This document shows, piece by piece, positions 15,200 to 23,716 of a stretch of 64,000 nt of DNA. The notes beneath the pieces were generated by a model. It was given only the letters and a program-made list of their open reading frames with translations, did no database searches and was not told where the DNA came from. Source of the DNA: Acidimicrobiia bacterium. Lineage in GTDB: Bacteria; Actinomycetota; Acidimicrobiia; Spongiisociales; Spongiisociaceae. Location of the stretch: assembly GCA_022827785.1 (NCBI GenBank), contig JAJEIM010000030.1, positions 62,001 to 126,000 of the forward strand, given 5' to 3'. The translations under genes and the position numbers were made by a program. The first letter of the stretch is position 1; each line of letters opens with the position of its first letter.

Positions 15200-16291
15200 T
15201 TAGTCGGCGGGCCTAGGGGTGGCAGGGAGGTTCGGTCTCCTGGTGACGCGGTACAGGGCTAGGAGGGGCCAGGTAGCGAGGGCGGGTCCGACGAGCCAGA
15301 TTGGCCTGGTCAGCCACCACTCGAGGGTGGGCTCGGCGGGGGGTACGTAGCCGAAGCCGAACAGGATCGCGACCACCACGGCCATACCCGTTGAGTGAAA
15401 CAGGTAGAGGGGCATGGCGTGTTCGTTGATCCATCCGACCACCCGTTGGGCAAGGTGCCCCTTATCGAGCCATGCCAGCACCTTGGGACGGATCACGAGC
15501 ACGAGTCCGATCTGGAGGAAGGTCAACGCCACGATCGCCAGGGTCGGAGGCCCCATGTTCGAGAACCGTTCTCCGGGCACGCCGACCAGGGACCGCGGGT
15601 AGAAGCCCATGTTGGTGAGCGCGATCAGGAAGAATAGACCGGCCCAGAACAACATCCACCCGATACGGCGCGGCGCCGCTACCAGACGCTCGTAGAAGAA
15701 CCCGAGCTGGTGGGCCAGGCCCCAGATGACCAGGAAGTTGGCCCACGCCGCCCAGCCCTGTCCATGGACGAAGCGCAGTACATCCAGGACCGCAGCCAGA
15801 CCCAGCAGCCAGACGGGCACCACCTCGCCCCAGCGCCAATGGGCCCGGATCGCCAACGGAGCGATCAGGACCAGCACCACGTACACGACCAGGAACCAGA
15901 GGGGCGACAGCACCAGGATCACTGCCGGCCACGTCCACGCCGGGTCGATAGTGATTTCGAGCACCGACCCGATCACCAACCAAACCGCTATCAACCCGAG
16001 GGCCGGTCCCAGCAGCCTCCCCATCCGCCGCTTCAGGAACCGCCGGGATGTCCCCTTCGTGTAGTTGCGGAACGACCGATGGTGGGTGTACCCGCCGACG
16101 AAGAAGAACACCGGCATGACCTGCAGCACCCATGTGGCCACCCAGAGACCGCGCGTGGACCCGATCGGGTTGGAAGGCGAGACCGTGTCAGGCGAGACCA
16201 CCAGGATGGTGAACACCCAGTGCCATATCACCACCACCACCAGCGAGATCGACCGCAGAAGATCGACATACTGATCCCGGTACAAAGCCAT
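15200..16291 (-). CDS. acyltransferase 3 family membrane protein
   Basis: A 363-residue integral membrane protein with about ten hydrophobic segments. It begins MALYRDQYVDLLRSISLVVV and has the early IWHW histidine region typical of acyltransferase 3 proteins, which O-acylate sugars or lipids at the membrane. QVMPVFFFVGGYTHHRSF is also family-like. The ATG at 16289-16291 was chosen because an in-frame extension upstream is hydrophilic, non-homologous and would overlap the divergent aminotransferase gene. The substrate cannot be told from sequence. Confidence 0.85.
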   Translation of the reverse strand: MALYRDQYVDLLRSISLVVVVIWHWVFTILVVSPDTVSPSNPIGSTRGLWVATWVLQVMPVFFFVGGYTHHRSFRNYTKGTSRRFLKRRMGRLLGPALGLIAVWLVIGSVLEITIDPAWTWPAVILVLSPLWFLVVYVVLVLIAPLAIRAHWRWGEVVPVWLLGLAAVLDVLRFVHGQGWAAWANFLVIWGLAHQLGFFYERLVAAPRRIGWMLFWAGLFFLIALTNMGFYPRSLVGVPGERFSNMGPPTLAIVALTFLQIGLVLVIRPKVLAWLDKGHLAQRVVGWINEHAMPLYLFHSTGMAVVVAILFGFGYVPPAEPTLEWWLTRPIWLVGPALATWPLLALYRVTRRPNLPATPRPAD

Positions 16292-16369
16292 GCACACGGA
16301 GCCTACCGATGGCTGCGGGTAGCATCCGACGCGATTCGGATGCTGGTCCCGGTTCGGGAGGTATGTCAG

Positions 16370-17698
16370 ATGCAGGGTGAGATGGTCAAGCTTGGCTTCG
16401 AGCAGTCGCGGCGCCTCCTCGAGAGTTCCAGGAAGGTGATTCCCGGGGGGGTGAACAGCAACGTCCGCATGGGGGAACAGCCCCATCCCATATTCTTCGA
16501 GTCGGCCGAGGGTCCCTACCTGTTCGATGCTGACGGGAACCGGTTGATCGACTACGTGATGGGCCAGGGCCCCATGCTCCTCGGGCACCGGCCCGACTTC
16601 GTTCTCGAGGCGGTCGAGCACCAGCTGTCACAGGGCATCCTCTACGGCGGCCAGCACGAACTCGAGGTCGAAGCGGCGCGCCTCATCACCCGGATGGTGC
16701 CCTCCGCCGAGATGGTGCGCTTCAACATGACCGGCACCGAGGCGGTCCAGGCCGCCCTCCGGATCGCCCGGGCCGCCACCGGCCGCCACCTGGTGGTCAA
16801 GTTCGAGGGGCACTATCACGGCTGGGCCGACAGCGTGCTCTTCAACGTGGGGAGCGGGTCGGGTCCCGCTGCGGAAGGCCAAGGGATGGCGGCCGTGCCC
16901 GAGTCGGCGGGCATGGCGCCGGAGGCCGGGGCGTCCCTTGTCGTGGCGCCCTGGAACGATGCGGAGGCGCTGGACGAGGTATTGGCCTCGGTGGGCGACT
17001 CGGTGGCAGCGGTCATCATGGAACCGGTCATGGCCAACAGCGGCGTGATCGAACCGGCGCCCGGCTACTTGGAGGCCGTGCGCGACCTATGTGATCGCCA
17101 TGGAATCGTCCTGATCTTCGACGAGGTCATCACGGGTTTCCGGGCCGGCCTGGGTGGCGCCCAGGGCCGCTACGGCGTGACCCCCGACCTCACCACCATG
17201 GGGAAGGCCCTGGCGTCGGGTTTCCCGGTCGGCTGCGTTGCAGGCCGGCGGGAGATCATGGAGATCGTCAGCACGGGAACCGTCACCCACGCCGGCACCT
17301 TCAACGCCTCCCCGATCAGCATGGCCGCCGCCCGAGCCGCTCTGGAACACCTCTACCTGGGCGGCAGCGAACTCTACGACACGCTGGAAGCGCGGGGCCG
17401 CCGCCTCATGCAAGGGCTTCGCGGGGTGGTCGAGGACCGTGGCCTGGCGTGCCTGGTCCAGGGTCTGCCCACCGTCTTCAACCTGATGTTCACCGAGCTG
17501 ACCGGGGTACGGAACCACCGCGAGGTCCTCATGACCGACAAGGCCCGGCGGGCGGCCTTCCAATCGCATCTGGCGGCAGCCGGCGTGCGGATCTCGGGGC
17601 TCGGCAACCTGTTCCTGTCCGTCGCCCACACCGGGGACGTCATCGATAGCACCGTGGAACGCTTCGACCGGGCCCTCCGCTCCTTCCTGTCCGGGTGA
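16370..17698 (+). CDS. class III aminotransferase, glutamate-1-semialdehyde 2,1-aminomutase-like
   Basis: A 442-residue PLP enzyme of the HemL-like group. Motifs include GGVNSNVR near the N-terminus, FNMTGTEAVQAALRIARAAT, KFEGHYHGWADS, the PLP aspartate region LIFDEVITGFRAG, the Schiff-base lysine in TTMGKALASGFPVG, and THAGTFNASPISMAA. True HemL converts glutamate-1-semialdehyde to 5-aminolevulinate, but many relatives are ordinary aminotransferases. No heme gene is nearby, and the gene is coupled (GTGA overlap) to a phosphotriesterase-like hydrolase, so a catabolic transaminase is at least as likely. ATG 16370 has a GGGAGG ribosome-binding site 8 bases upstream. Confidence 0.85.
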   Translation: MQGEMVKLGFEQSRRLLESSRKVIPGGVNSNVRMGEQPHPIFFESAEGPYLFDADGNRLIDYVMGQGPMLLGHRPDFVLEAVEHQLSQGILYGGQHELEVEAARLITRMVPSAEMVRFNMTGTEAVQAALRIARAATGRHLVVKFEGHYHGWADSVLFNVGSGSGPAAEGQGMAAVPESAGMAPEAGASLVVAPWNDAEALDEVLASVGDSVAAVIMEPVMANSGVIEPAPGYLEAVRDLCDRHGIVLIFDEVITGFRAGLGGAQGRYGVTPDLTTMGKALASGFPVGCVAGRREIMEIVSTGTVTHAGTFNASPISMAAARAALEHLYLGGSELYDTLEARGRRLMQGLRGVVEDRGLACLVQGLPTVFNLMFTELTGVRNHREVLMTDKARRAAFQSHLAAAGVRISGLGNLFLSVAHTGDVIDSTVERFDRALRSFLSG

Positions 17699-18780
17699 TA
17701 CCCGACGGGGGGAATCCGCCCCGGCCCGACCGGGGCCGGGTCCGGACGGTGCTGGGAGAGATTCCCGCCACCGAACTCGGTACCACCCTGGTCCACGAGC
17801 ACCTGCTCGTCGACATCCGTTGCAACTGGCGCCCGGACGACGATCCCGCCATCGCCTTCCGGCCGGTGACTACGGAACGCCTGGGCCGCATCCGCGCCAA
17901 CCCGTTCGCATGCCGGGACAACCTGGTGGTTGATGAGCCACACATCCTGGCCGGAGAACTCAAGCGCTACCGCGATGCGGGCGGGGTCTCGATCGTGGAC
18001 GCCACCCCGCCGGGACTGGGGCGCGATGCCCGCGTCCTGGAATGGCTGGCCGCCGAGTCGGGGGTGAACATCATCGCCGGATGCGGCTTCTACGTCGAAG
18101 CCACTTATCCGGCCCGCCTCGGCCAATGGTCCGTAGAGGACATCGCCGGGGAGATGATCCGAGACCTCACGGAGGGCATGGACGGTACGGGCATCAGGGC
18201 CGGGGTGATCGGCGAACTGGGTGTCACCCGGTACCCGATGGGACCGGCTGAACGCAAGGTGTTTCAGGCCGCCGCTCTCGCCCAGCACGAGGTCGGCTGC
18301 GCCATCATCGCCCACTCGGCCGCGGGGGCCGACTCTCCCCTGGAGGTGATCGAGGTACTGTCGGACGCCGGCGCCGACATGAGCAAGGTGGTGCAAAGCC
18401 ACCTCGACGACCGGTTCCGTACGGACCTCGACCGGTACCGCCGTGCCCGGAGCCTGGGCGCCCGCTTCGGTCTCGACACCTTCGGCCGCGAGCTCTACTA
18501 CTCGATGCGCAAGGCATGGCTCGCGTCCGACGAGGAACGCATCGATGCCGTGCTCATGCTGATCGATGCCGGTATGGCCGACCGCGTCTTCCCCGCCCAG
18601 GACATCTGTTTCAAGCACGAGCTGGCCACCTACGGCGGCCACGGCTATGACCACTTCCTCCGGCACATCGTCCCCCGCCTCCTAGCTCGGGGGGTTTCCG
18701 ATGCGGACCTGGACACCCTCCTGCGGAAGAACCCGGCCCGCCTGCTGGCCGGACGCCCCGGTGTCCGCGGCTGCGGGTAG
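17695..18780 (+). CDS. phosphotriesterase-homology (PHP-like) metal-dependent hydrolase
   Basis: A 361-residue amidohydrolase-superfamily TIM barrel. The first metal pair is His-x-His in TTLVHEHLLVD; further His ligands are in IAHSAAG and VQSHLDDRF, and the catalytic Asp is in FPAQDICFKHE. Where phosphotriesterase has a carboxylated Lys bridging the metals, this protein has Glu in GVIGELG, as in bacterial PHP proteins. Relatives hydrolyse lactones or esters, and true phosphotriesterase activity is unlikely. The GTG start overlaps the aminotransferase stop, so the two probably act in one pathway. It is a paralogue of the gene at 63119-64000. Confidence 0.88.
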   Translation: MIPDGGNPPRPDRGRVRTVLGEIPATELGTTLVHEHLLVDIRCNWRPDDDPAIAFRPVTTERLGRIRANPFACRDNLVVDEPHILAGELKRYRDAGGVSIVDATPPGLGRDARVLEWLAAESGVNIIAGCGFYVEATYPARLGQWSVEDIAGEMIRDLTEGMDGTGIRAGVIGELGVTRYPMGPAERKVFQAAALAQHEVGCAIIAHSAAGADSPLEVIEVLSDAGADMSKVVQSHLDDRFRTDLDRYRRARSLGARFGLDTFGRELYYSMRKAWLASDEERIDAVLMLIDAGMADRVFPAQDICFKHELATYGGHGYDHFLRHIVPRLLARGVSDADLDTLLRKNPARLLAGRPGVRGCG

Positions 18781-18793
18781 TACAGTCCCGGGC

Positions 18794-19108
18794 ATGAGCG
18801 ACACAGACACAACGGGCAACGACATCCTGAGCGTCGTGGCTTGGGTACGGGCCGAGCCCGGTGCCGAGGACACGGTCAGGGAGGCGCTGGCGGGCTTCGT
18901 TGCTCCCACGCACGAGGAGGAGGGTTGCATCGACTACCAGCTACACGCTGTCAACGGTGACCCCGGCCTCTTCTACTTCATCGAGTACTGGCGGAGCGAG
19001 GAAGATCTGGAACGCCACATCGCCTCGCCGCACATCCGGGACGGTGGCGCCGCCGTGAGGCACCTGATCCGGGAGCACGGCGAGCGGAGGATGACCCGGA
19101 TCGCTTGA
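18794..19108 (+). CDS. antibiotic biosynthesis monooxygenase (ABM, YgiN-like) domain protein
   Basis: A 104-residue single-domain protein with a dimeric ferredoxin-like fold. Family patterns are VVAWVRAEPGAEDTVREAL, GCIDYQLH and FYFIEYWRSEEDLERHI. Members include cofactor-free quinol monooxygenases and many small-molecule-binding proteins of unknown role. It follows the hydrolase gene by 13 bases and is probably cotranscribed with it. A second ABM gene is at 23096-23377. Confidence 0.85.
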   Translation: MSDTDTTGNDILSVVAWVRAEPGAEDTVREALAGFVAPTHEEEGCIDYQLHAVNGDPGLFYFIEYWRSEEDLERHIASPHIRDGGAAVRHLIREHGERRMTRIA

Positions 19109-19150
19109 GCGGCCGGCTTCACTAGCTCCCGACCACCCGCCACCGGCCGT

Positions 19151-20581
19151 TCAGCGCCTGGTGGTGACGGCCACCTGTTCGACCAGGAGATCTGCGGTAA
19201 CGGTGCGCCGGGCTGCCAGCTCGGATGCCGCCCGGCCATGCCAGTAGGCGGCGGACCTGGCCGCCTCCGAGCCGCTCCCACTTCCGGCGGCCCAGAACGC
19301 CCCGATCATTCCCGCCAGGACGTCGCCCGTGCCGATGGTGGCGAGCTCGGGACCGCCCGATTCGACCAGCCACCTTTCCGCGCCCATGACGAATGTGGGA
19401 GCACCCTTCAACAACACGGTGGCGCCCGTGTCTCCGGCCAATCGGGCCGCCTCCTGGTAAGTGGCCGCTTTGCCGGTCAAGCGCCCGAACTCTCCGGTGT
19501 GTGGCGTGATGACGGTGTCTCCCGGCCGGGCCAGTTCACCCGGATCGCTAAGGGCGTTGAGGGCGTCGGCGTCGGCCACCACCGGCCCCCGGCAGCCTTG
19601 GAGGAACCCGCTCACCATGGCGCCCAGATCGGGAGACGACCCCAGGCCGGGACCGATGATCACCACATCGAAACGTTGGGCGAGTTCTAGAACGGCTGGA
19701 AGGTCGGCGGCTGTCAGCGAGCGGTCCGAACCGATCGCCCTGGTCATGATCTCGGGAGCCCTGACCTTCTCCTCGACCGTGGGCGGACAGGCGATCATCA
19801 CCGCCCCGGCGCCGGCGCGCAGCGCAGACCGGGCGGTCAGGGTGGCAGCGCCGCCCAACCCGTCCGAGCCGCCCACTACGAGGACCGAACCCGCCGACCA
19901 CTTGTGCGCGGTGCGGGACCGGGCGGGCAACGGGGCGTCCGCCTCCTCGCACAACCACATCTCCGGCGCCACATCCGGCAGGCCGATATCGGCCACCATC
20001 ACTTCGCCGCACCGGTCGGGACCGGAGCCGATCAGGTGCCCCACCCGGTAGCCGTGAAACGTGACCGTGGCCCGGGCGTTGGGCGTGCCTCCAGCCGCTT
20101 CGCCGGTGGTGGCGTCCAGCCCGGACGGAACGTCGACCGCCAGCCAGGACACACCGGCATCCTCGCCGGGGCCGGGCTGCGTCCACGCCGAGAGGTCGGG
20201 AGGCTCGCCGCGGAAGCCCGCTCCGAACAGGGCGTCGATCACCAAGTCGGCGGGCCTGGTGTCCGACCAATTCCGGAAACGCGCCCCTTCCCGGCGGGCC
20301 AGGTCGCGAGCCCACATTGCCGGATCGGTGCGCGGCTCGGCCAGCGGGTAGACGTCCACCGCTATCCCCCGCCCCGCCAGATACCGGGCCGCGACGTAGC
20401 CGTCGCCCCCGTTGTTGCCGGGACCGGCCAGCACCGCCACCCTCGATCCGTAACCGACCCCTAGAGCGACCGCCTGTAACGCGACCGCCAGGCCGGCCCG
20501 GTCCAGCAGCGTGCGGGAATCCGCGGTGGCCACCGCGTCCTGGCGCCGGGATTGTTCAGCCGTGAGAACCGGAATCATCAA
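19151..20581 (-). CDS. nnr: bifunctional NAD(P)HX epimerase / ADP-dependent NAD(P)HX dehydratase
   Basis: A 476-residue fusion. The N-terminal YjeF_N epimerase domain (about 1-210) carries VLAGPGNNGGDGYVAARYL. The C-terminal dehydratase domain (about 220-476, ribokinase-like) has VGGSDGLGGAATLTARSALR, IGPGLGSSPDLGAMV, TPHTGEFGRL and IGTGDVLAGMIGAF. The pair repairs hydrated NADH and NADPH, a housekeeping function. The domain order and length are those of the usual bacterial Nnr. It is convergent with the ABM gene upstream and is not tied to the catabolic operons. Confidence 0.95.
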   Translation of the reverse strand: MMIPVLTAEQSRRQDAVATADSRTLLDRAGLAVALQAVALGVGYGSRVAVLAGPGNNGGDGYVAARYLAGRGIAVDVYPLAEPRTDPAMWARDLARREGARFRNWSDTRPADLVIDALFGAGFRGEPPDLSAWTQPGPGEDAGVSWLAVDVPSGLDATTGEAAGGTPNARATVTFHGYRVGHLIGSGPDRCGEVMVADIGLPDVAPEMWLCEEADAPLPARSRTAHKWSAGSVLVVGGSDGLGGAATLTARSALRAGAGAVMIACPPTVEEKVRAPEIMTRAIGSDRSLTAADLPAVLELAQRFDVVIIGPGLGSSPDLGAMVSGFLQGCRGPVVADADALNALSDPGELARPGDTVITPHTGEFGRLTGKAATYQEAARLAGDTGATVLLKGAPTFVMGAERWLVESGGPELATIGTGDVLAGMIGAFWAAGSGSGSEAARSAAYWHGRAASELAARRTVTADLLVEQVAVTTRR

Positions 20582-20659
20582 GCCGAACTGTAGACCTACC
20601 GCCCCACCACTGACCCAAGTAGGTTGACTCGACTGACCAGGGCACCATCCAACGGCGGC

Positions 20660-21280
20660 TCAGCGGTCATGCATGGGAAGGCGGTCAGCCTCCGGCGAGA
20701 CGGCCAGCCCGTTCCAGACCATGTCCACGGTCTGTTCGATGCGTCTCCTCGATTCGGGGACCCCGAACATGTGCCGCATGAAGACCGCCCCGACCATGGC
20801 TTGGACGGCCACCTCCAGGTCGACATCGGCCCGGATCTCCCCCCGGTCCACGCCGCGTTGCAGGACCATCATCGCCTCGTCCCGGCGTGGGCGCAGCAGC
20901 CGTTCACGCATCAACTCGAAGAGATCGGGACTTCGCGTTTCCTCGACGAGCAGGGCGCCGATCATCCCGAAGCCCGGACCCCGCCGCACGGCTTGTCGCA
21001 TCTGCAGGATCATCTCGACGATGTCGGACCGCGTGTCACCCGTGTCCGGCAGCGAGCCCAGGTCGTCTCTCAACGCTCCCAGGGCGGCGGCTACGAGCTC
21101 CTCTTTGGAGGCGTAGCGTCGATAGATGGTGGTTTTCCCGACACCCGCCTCCGAAGCCACCCCCTCGACCGACATGCCCGCATATCCCCGGTCCGTCAAC
21201 AGCTTCAGAGCAGCGCGGAGGATTGCCTTGTCGGTCTGCGGATCACGGGGCCGGCCGGGCCTGGGGTCTTCCCCTGTCAT
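20660..21280 (-). CDS. TetR-family transcriptional repressor of the adjacent exporter
   Basis: A 206-residue regulator. The helix-turn-helix region is at about residues 12-65, with AILRAALKLLTDRGYAGMSV and GVGKTTIYRRYASKEELV. The C-terminal half is the helical ligand and dimer domain. It lies 9 bases downstream of the MFS transporter on the same strand, so the two form an operon. A 19-bp palindrome at the operon promoter is the likely binding site, giving autorepression relieved by an exported compound. Confidence 0.93.
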   Translation of the reverse strand: MTGEDPRPGRPRDPQTDKAILRAALKLLTDRGYAGMSVEGVASEAGVGKTTIYRRYASKEELVAAALGALRDDLGSLPDTGDTRSDIVEMILQMRQAVRRGPGFGMIGALLVEETRSPDLFELMRERLLRPRRDEAMMVLQRGVDRGEIRADVDLEVAVQAMVGAVFMRHMFGVPESRRRIEQTVDMVWNGLAVSPEADRLPMHDR

Positions 21281-21289
21281 GGGAACACC

Positions 21290-22846
21290 CTATTCGCTAC
21301 GGGTCCGAGACCCCTCATCATTCGGTAGGTGGCGCGGCGGCATGAACTTGACTATGAACACCGAGCCGGACAGCGCCACTCCGGCCGCCACCAGCACGGC
21401 TACGCCGAGCGCGTCCGAGAAGGCCGCTCCGGCCGCCTCCGCCAACCGCGTCCCGATTTCTCCCGGAAGCATCGTCGCGATCCTGGAGGCCGCTCCCACC
21501 GAGTCACGGGCAGCAGTTGCCGCCTCGGCGGGCAATCGGGTCACAACATCCTCCATCCGGCCGCTGTACACGGTGTTCATCACGGAGCCGATCACCGCCA
21601 CGCCGAAGGCTCCCGCCACCTGCCGGGTGACATCGTTCATCGCGGAGGCCACACCGGCGTTCGCCTCGGGTACGGCGCCCATCACGGCGTCGGTGGACGG
21701 GGCCATCACGTTGCCCATGCCGAAGGCCATGCAGAAGAAGGTCAGGCCGATGACCCAGTACTCGGTGTGCGGGTCCCAGAAGCTGATCGAGATCAGCACC
21801 GCTCCCAGTACCACCATGCCCGGAGCCACCACCCTGTTGGTGCCCAACCTTGCGACCAGCCGGTGGCTGAGACCCGCGCCGGCCGCCATCCCGAGGGCCA
21901 CGGGAACCATCCGCAACCCGGCTTCCAGCGGGGTGTAGCCCTGGACGAACTGGAGGTATTGCGTCATCCCGAACACCATCCCGAAGAGAGCGAAGAACCC
22001 GATGGAGATCGCGCCTGCCCCGGCCGAGAATCTCGGGTTGCGGAAGAACGCCAGGTTGAGCATCGGGTGGTCGGTCCTGATCTCCCAGTAGACGAAGATC
22101 GCGACCAGAAGTGCTCCCACCCCGAAGCCGGCCAGCACCAGGCCGTCCGTCCATCCCCGCACCGGGGCCTCGATGATCGAGAACACCAGGATCGTCACCG
22201 CCGATATGGACAGCACCGCACCCGGGATGTCCAGCGGGACCGGGTGCGGATCCCGGCTCTCGGGCACCAGCAAGAGCCCTGCGACCAGAGCCACGACCAC
22301 GATCGGGATGTTGATGAAGAACACCGACCCCCACCAGAAATGCTCCAGGAGCAGGCCGCCGGCCAGCGGACCGAGCCCCACCCCGAGCCCCGAAACGCCG
22401 GCCCAGATCCCGATAGCCTTGCCCCGCTCGTCCCGCGGGAACACATTGGTGAGGATCGAGAGGGTGGACGGCATGATCAGCGCCCCCCCGATTCCCATGA
22501 GGGCGCGAGCCGTGATCAACTGACCACTCGAGCCCGCCTGCGCCGCGAACAGACTCGAAAGTCCGAAGATCACGAGCCCTACTTGGAGCGCCAGCCTCCG
22601 CCCGTAGCGGTCTCCCAGGGAGCCCATCGTCAGAAGGAGCCCGGCAAACACCAGGATGTAAGCGTCCACCATCCACTGGAGGGATGTCGCGGACGCGCCG
22701 AACTCCCTCTGCAGGGTAGGGATGGCTACGTTCAGGATCGTGTTGTCCAACCCGATGATCAAAAGGCTCGTCGAGAGAACCCCGAGCGTCCACCAACGCC
22801 TCCGGTAAGCGACCGACTCTTTCGAGACCGGCTCCGTACTCGCCAT
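21290..22846 (-). CDS. MFS drug exporter, DHA2 (EmrB/QacA) family
   Basis: A 518-residue transporter with about 14 membrane segments. Family motifs include LDNTILNVAIPTLQ in the first segment, MGSLGDRYGRRLAL in the loop between segments 2 and 3, and the antiporter-type segment GVSGLGVGLGPLAGGLL. It should expel hydrophobic or cationic compounds by proton exchange. AAGGAGG (22854-22860 on the minus strand) precedes the ATG. It is the first gene of an operon with the TetR gene. A long open frame on the opposite strand is only a GC-rich shadow. Confidence 0.93.
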   Translation of the reverse strand: MASTEPVSKESVAYRRRWWTLGVLSTSLLIIGLDNTILNVAIPTLQREFGASATSLQWMVDAYILVFAGLLLTMGSLGDRYGRRLALQVGLVIFGLSSLFAAQAGSSGQLITARALMGIGGALIMPSTLSILTNVFPRDERGKAIGIWAGVSGLGVGLGPLAGGLLLEHFWWGSVFFINIPIVVVALVAGLLLVPESRDPHPVPLDIPGAVLSISAVTILVFSIIEAPVRGWTDGLVLAGFGVGALLVAIFVYWEIRTDHPMLNLAFFRNPRFSAGAGAISIGFFALFGMVFGMTQYLQFVQGYTPLEAGLRMVPVALGMAAGAGLSHRLVARLGTNRVVAPGMVVLGAVLISISFWDPHTEYWVIGLTFFCMAFGMGNVMAPSTDAVMGAVPEANAGVASAMNDVTRQVAGAFGVAVIGSVMNTVYSGRMEDVVTRLPAEAATAARDSVGAASRIATMLPGEIGTRLAEAAGAAFSDALGVAVLVAAGVALSGSVFIVKFMPPRHLPNDEGSRTRSE

Positions 22847-22864
22847 GGAGATACCTCCTTATCA

Positions 22865-22883
22865 AAACGATACGGTAGCGTTT
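22865..22883. promoter_or_regulatory. TetR-type operator palindrome
   Basis: A 19-bp near-perfect palindrome, AAACGATACGGTAGCGTTT, with a mismatch only at one symmetric pair and the central base. It lies directly downstream of the predicted -10 box and 18 bases before the MFS start codon, so a bound repressor would block transcription start. The pattern (AAACG.TAC..GTA.CGTTT) resembles operators of exporter-linked TetR regulators. Confidence 0.75.
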
Positions 22884-22887
22884 CTAT

Positions 22888-22915
22888 ATCCTAGGCGCGC
22901 AGGAGAACTTGTCAA
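22888..22915 (-). promoter_or_regulatory. promoter of the MFS-TetR operon
   Basis: On the minus strand TTGACA (22910-22915) is followed by a 16-base spacer and TAGGAT (22888-22893), a strong sigma-70-type promoter match. The predicted start falls inside the adjacent palindrome. Confidence 0.65.
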
Positions 22916-23095
22916 CTCGGTTGGGCGCAATTCGATCGCGGATCTCCAGCCGCATGCCCGGCATCTCGCAGGCGACGCAGGCGCCTGCACAGGAAATGTC
23001 AATGTGCGGGCGGTGGAATGGGGGCGGCATAGAATCCGAGGCGTCCCGGCGATCCTCCCACACGAGGAACCGCGCCAGCAGAGAGAGGAAACGAC

Positions 23096-23377
23096 ATGAC
23101 CATTGTCCTGGCGACCTACACGACGACCCCGGGCAAGGACGGCGAAGTGGCGGACCTGCTCAGGAGCTACACGGCTCTGGTGCTGGAGGAGCCTGGGTGC
23201 CTCGCGTTCGAGGTCTACAGGAGCGTGGACGACCGGCGCCGGTTCCTGCTGCTGGAGAAGTACGTGGACCGGGCCGCGTTCGCCGCGCATCAGGCAACCG
23301 AGCACTTCACCGAGGTGGCTGTCAAACAGATCCGCCCGCTGCTGGACGACCGCAGCGTCGAGATCCTGGACAGCTAG
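23096..23377 (+). CDS. antibiotic biosynthesis monooxygenase (ABM) domain protein
   Basis: A 93-residue ABM-fold protein (IVLATYTTTPGKDGEVADLL, EPGCLAFEVYRS, FLLLEKYVDRAAFAAH). It resembles small putative quinol monooxygenases. A purine-rich GAGAGGAAA ribosome-binding site precedes the ATG. It stands alone between the MFS promoter region and a 339-base gap. It could process quinones or simply bind a small ligand; nothing decides this. Confidence 0.83.
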   Translation: MTIVLATYTTTPGKDGEVADLLRSYTALVLEEPGCLAFEVYRSVDDRRRFLLLEKYVDRAAFAAHQATEHFTEVAVKQIRPLLDDRSVEILDS

Positions 23378-23716
23378 TCGTAGCCTCCCGGATCGACCGA
23401 GAACGGGAAAATCGCGGCAAGCAGGCTCCGCCCGCCGGGCCCTCCCCCACCGCCGCCGCCTTGGTGTCGGACGCGTTCCTCCTACCCCGAGTGGGGACCG
23501 CTCGACGATGTGTTCCCTCGCGCGGTCCGGTCGACGTCGGAGCCGGACCGCAGGTGCTTACGATCTCCAACAGCATAAAACGGGGGTATGACATAAACAG
23601 GCGCGACTACCGGATTATCCTTCGATAAGAACCGGGCGGCAACGTCTCGGATTGCTAGACGCTGATACGCCGGTTGGGCATGGACGGACCGGGCATGCTC
23701 CTAGAAGGCATCAGGC
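23378..23716. other. intergenic region without a recognised gene
   Basis: 339 bases between the ABM gene and the end of the ABC permease gene, which run toward each other. A slightly AT-richer patch (about 23570-23640) breaks the GC-rich pattern. I see no convincing ORF, RNA gene or terminator hairpin with a T-run. Confidence 0.5.

Noticed and set aside
15710-16369. Long N-terminal extension in frame with the class III aminotransferase
   Set aside because: It lies opposite the acyltransferase gene and has Gln/Pro/His-rich shadow composition; the family N-terminus begins at 16370 with a good ribosome-binding site.
16370-17698. hemL for heme synthesis
   Set aside because: Not excluded, but no heme gene is nearby and it is coupled to a PHP-like hydrolase, so the symbol was not assigned.
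21329-22894. A 521-codon open frame opposite the MFS gene
   Set aside because: Its product is low-complexity and rich in His, Arg and Gly, as expected from the third-position GC bias of the real gene; no family pattern is seen.
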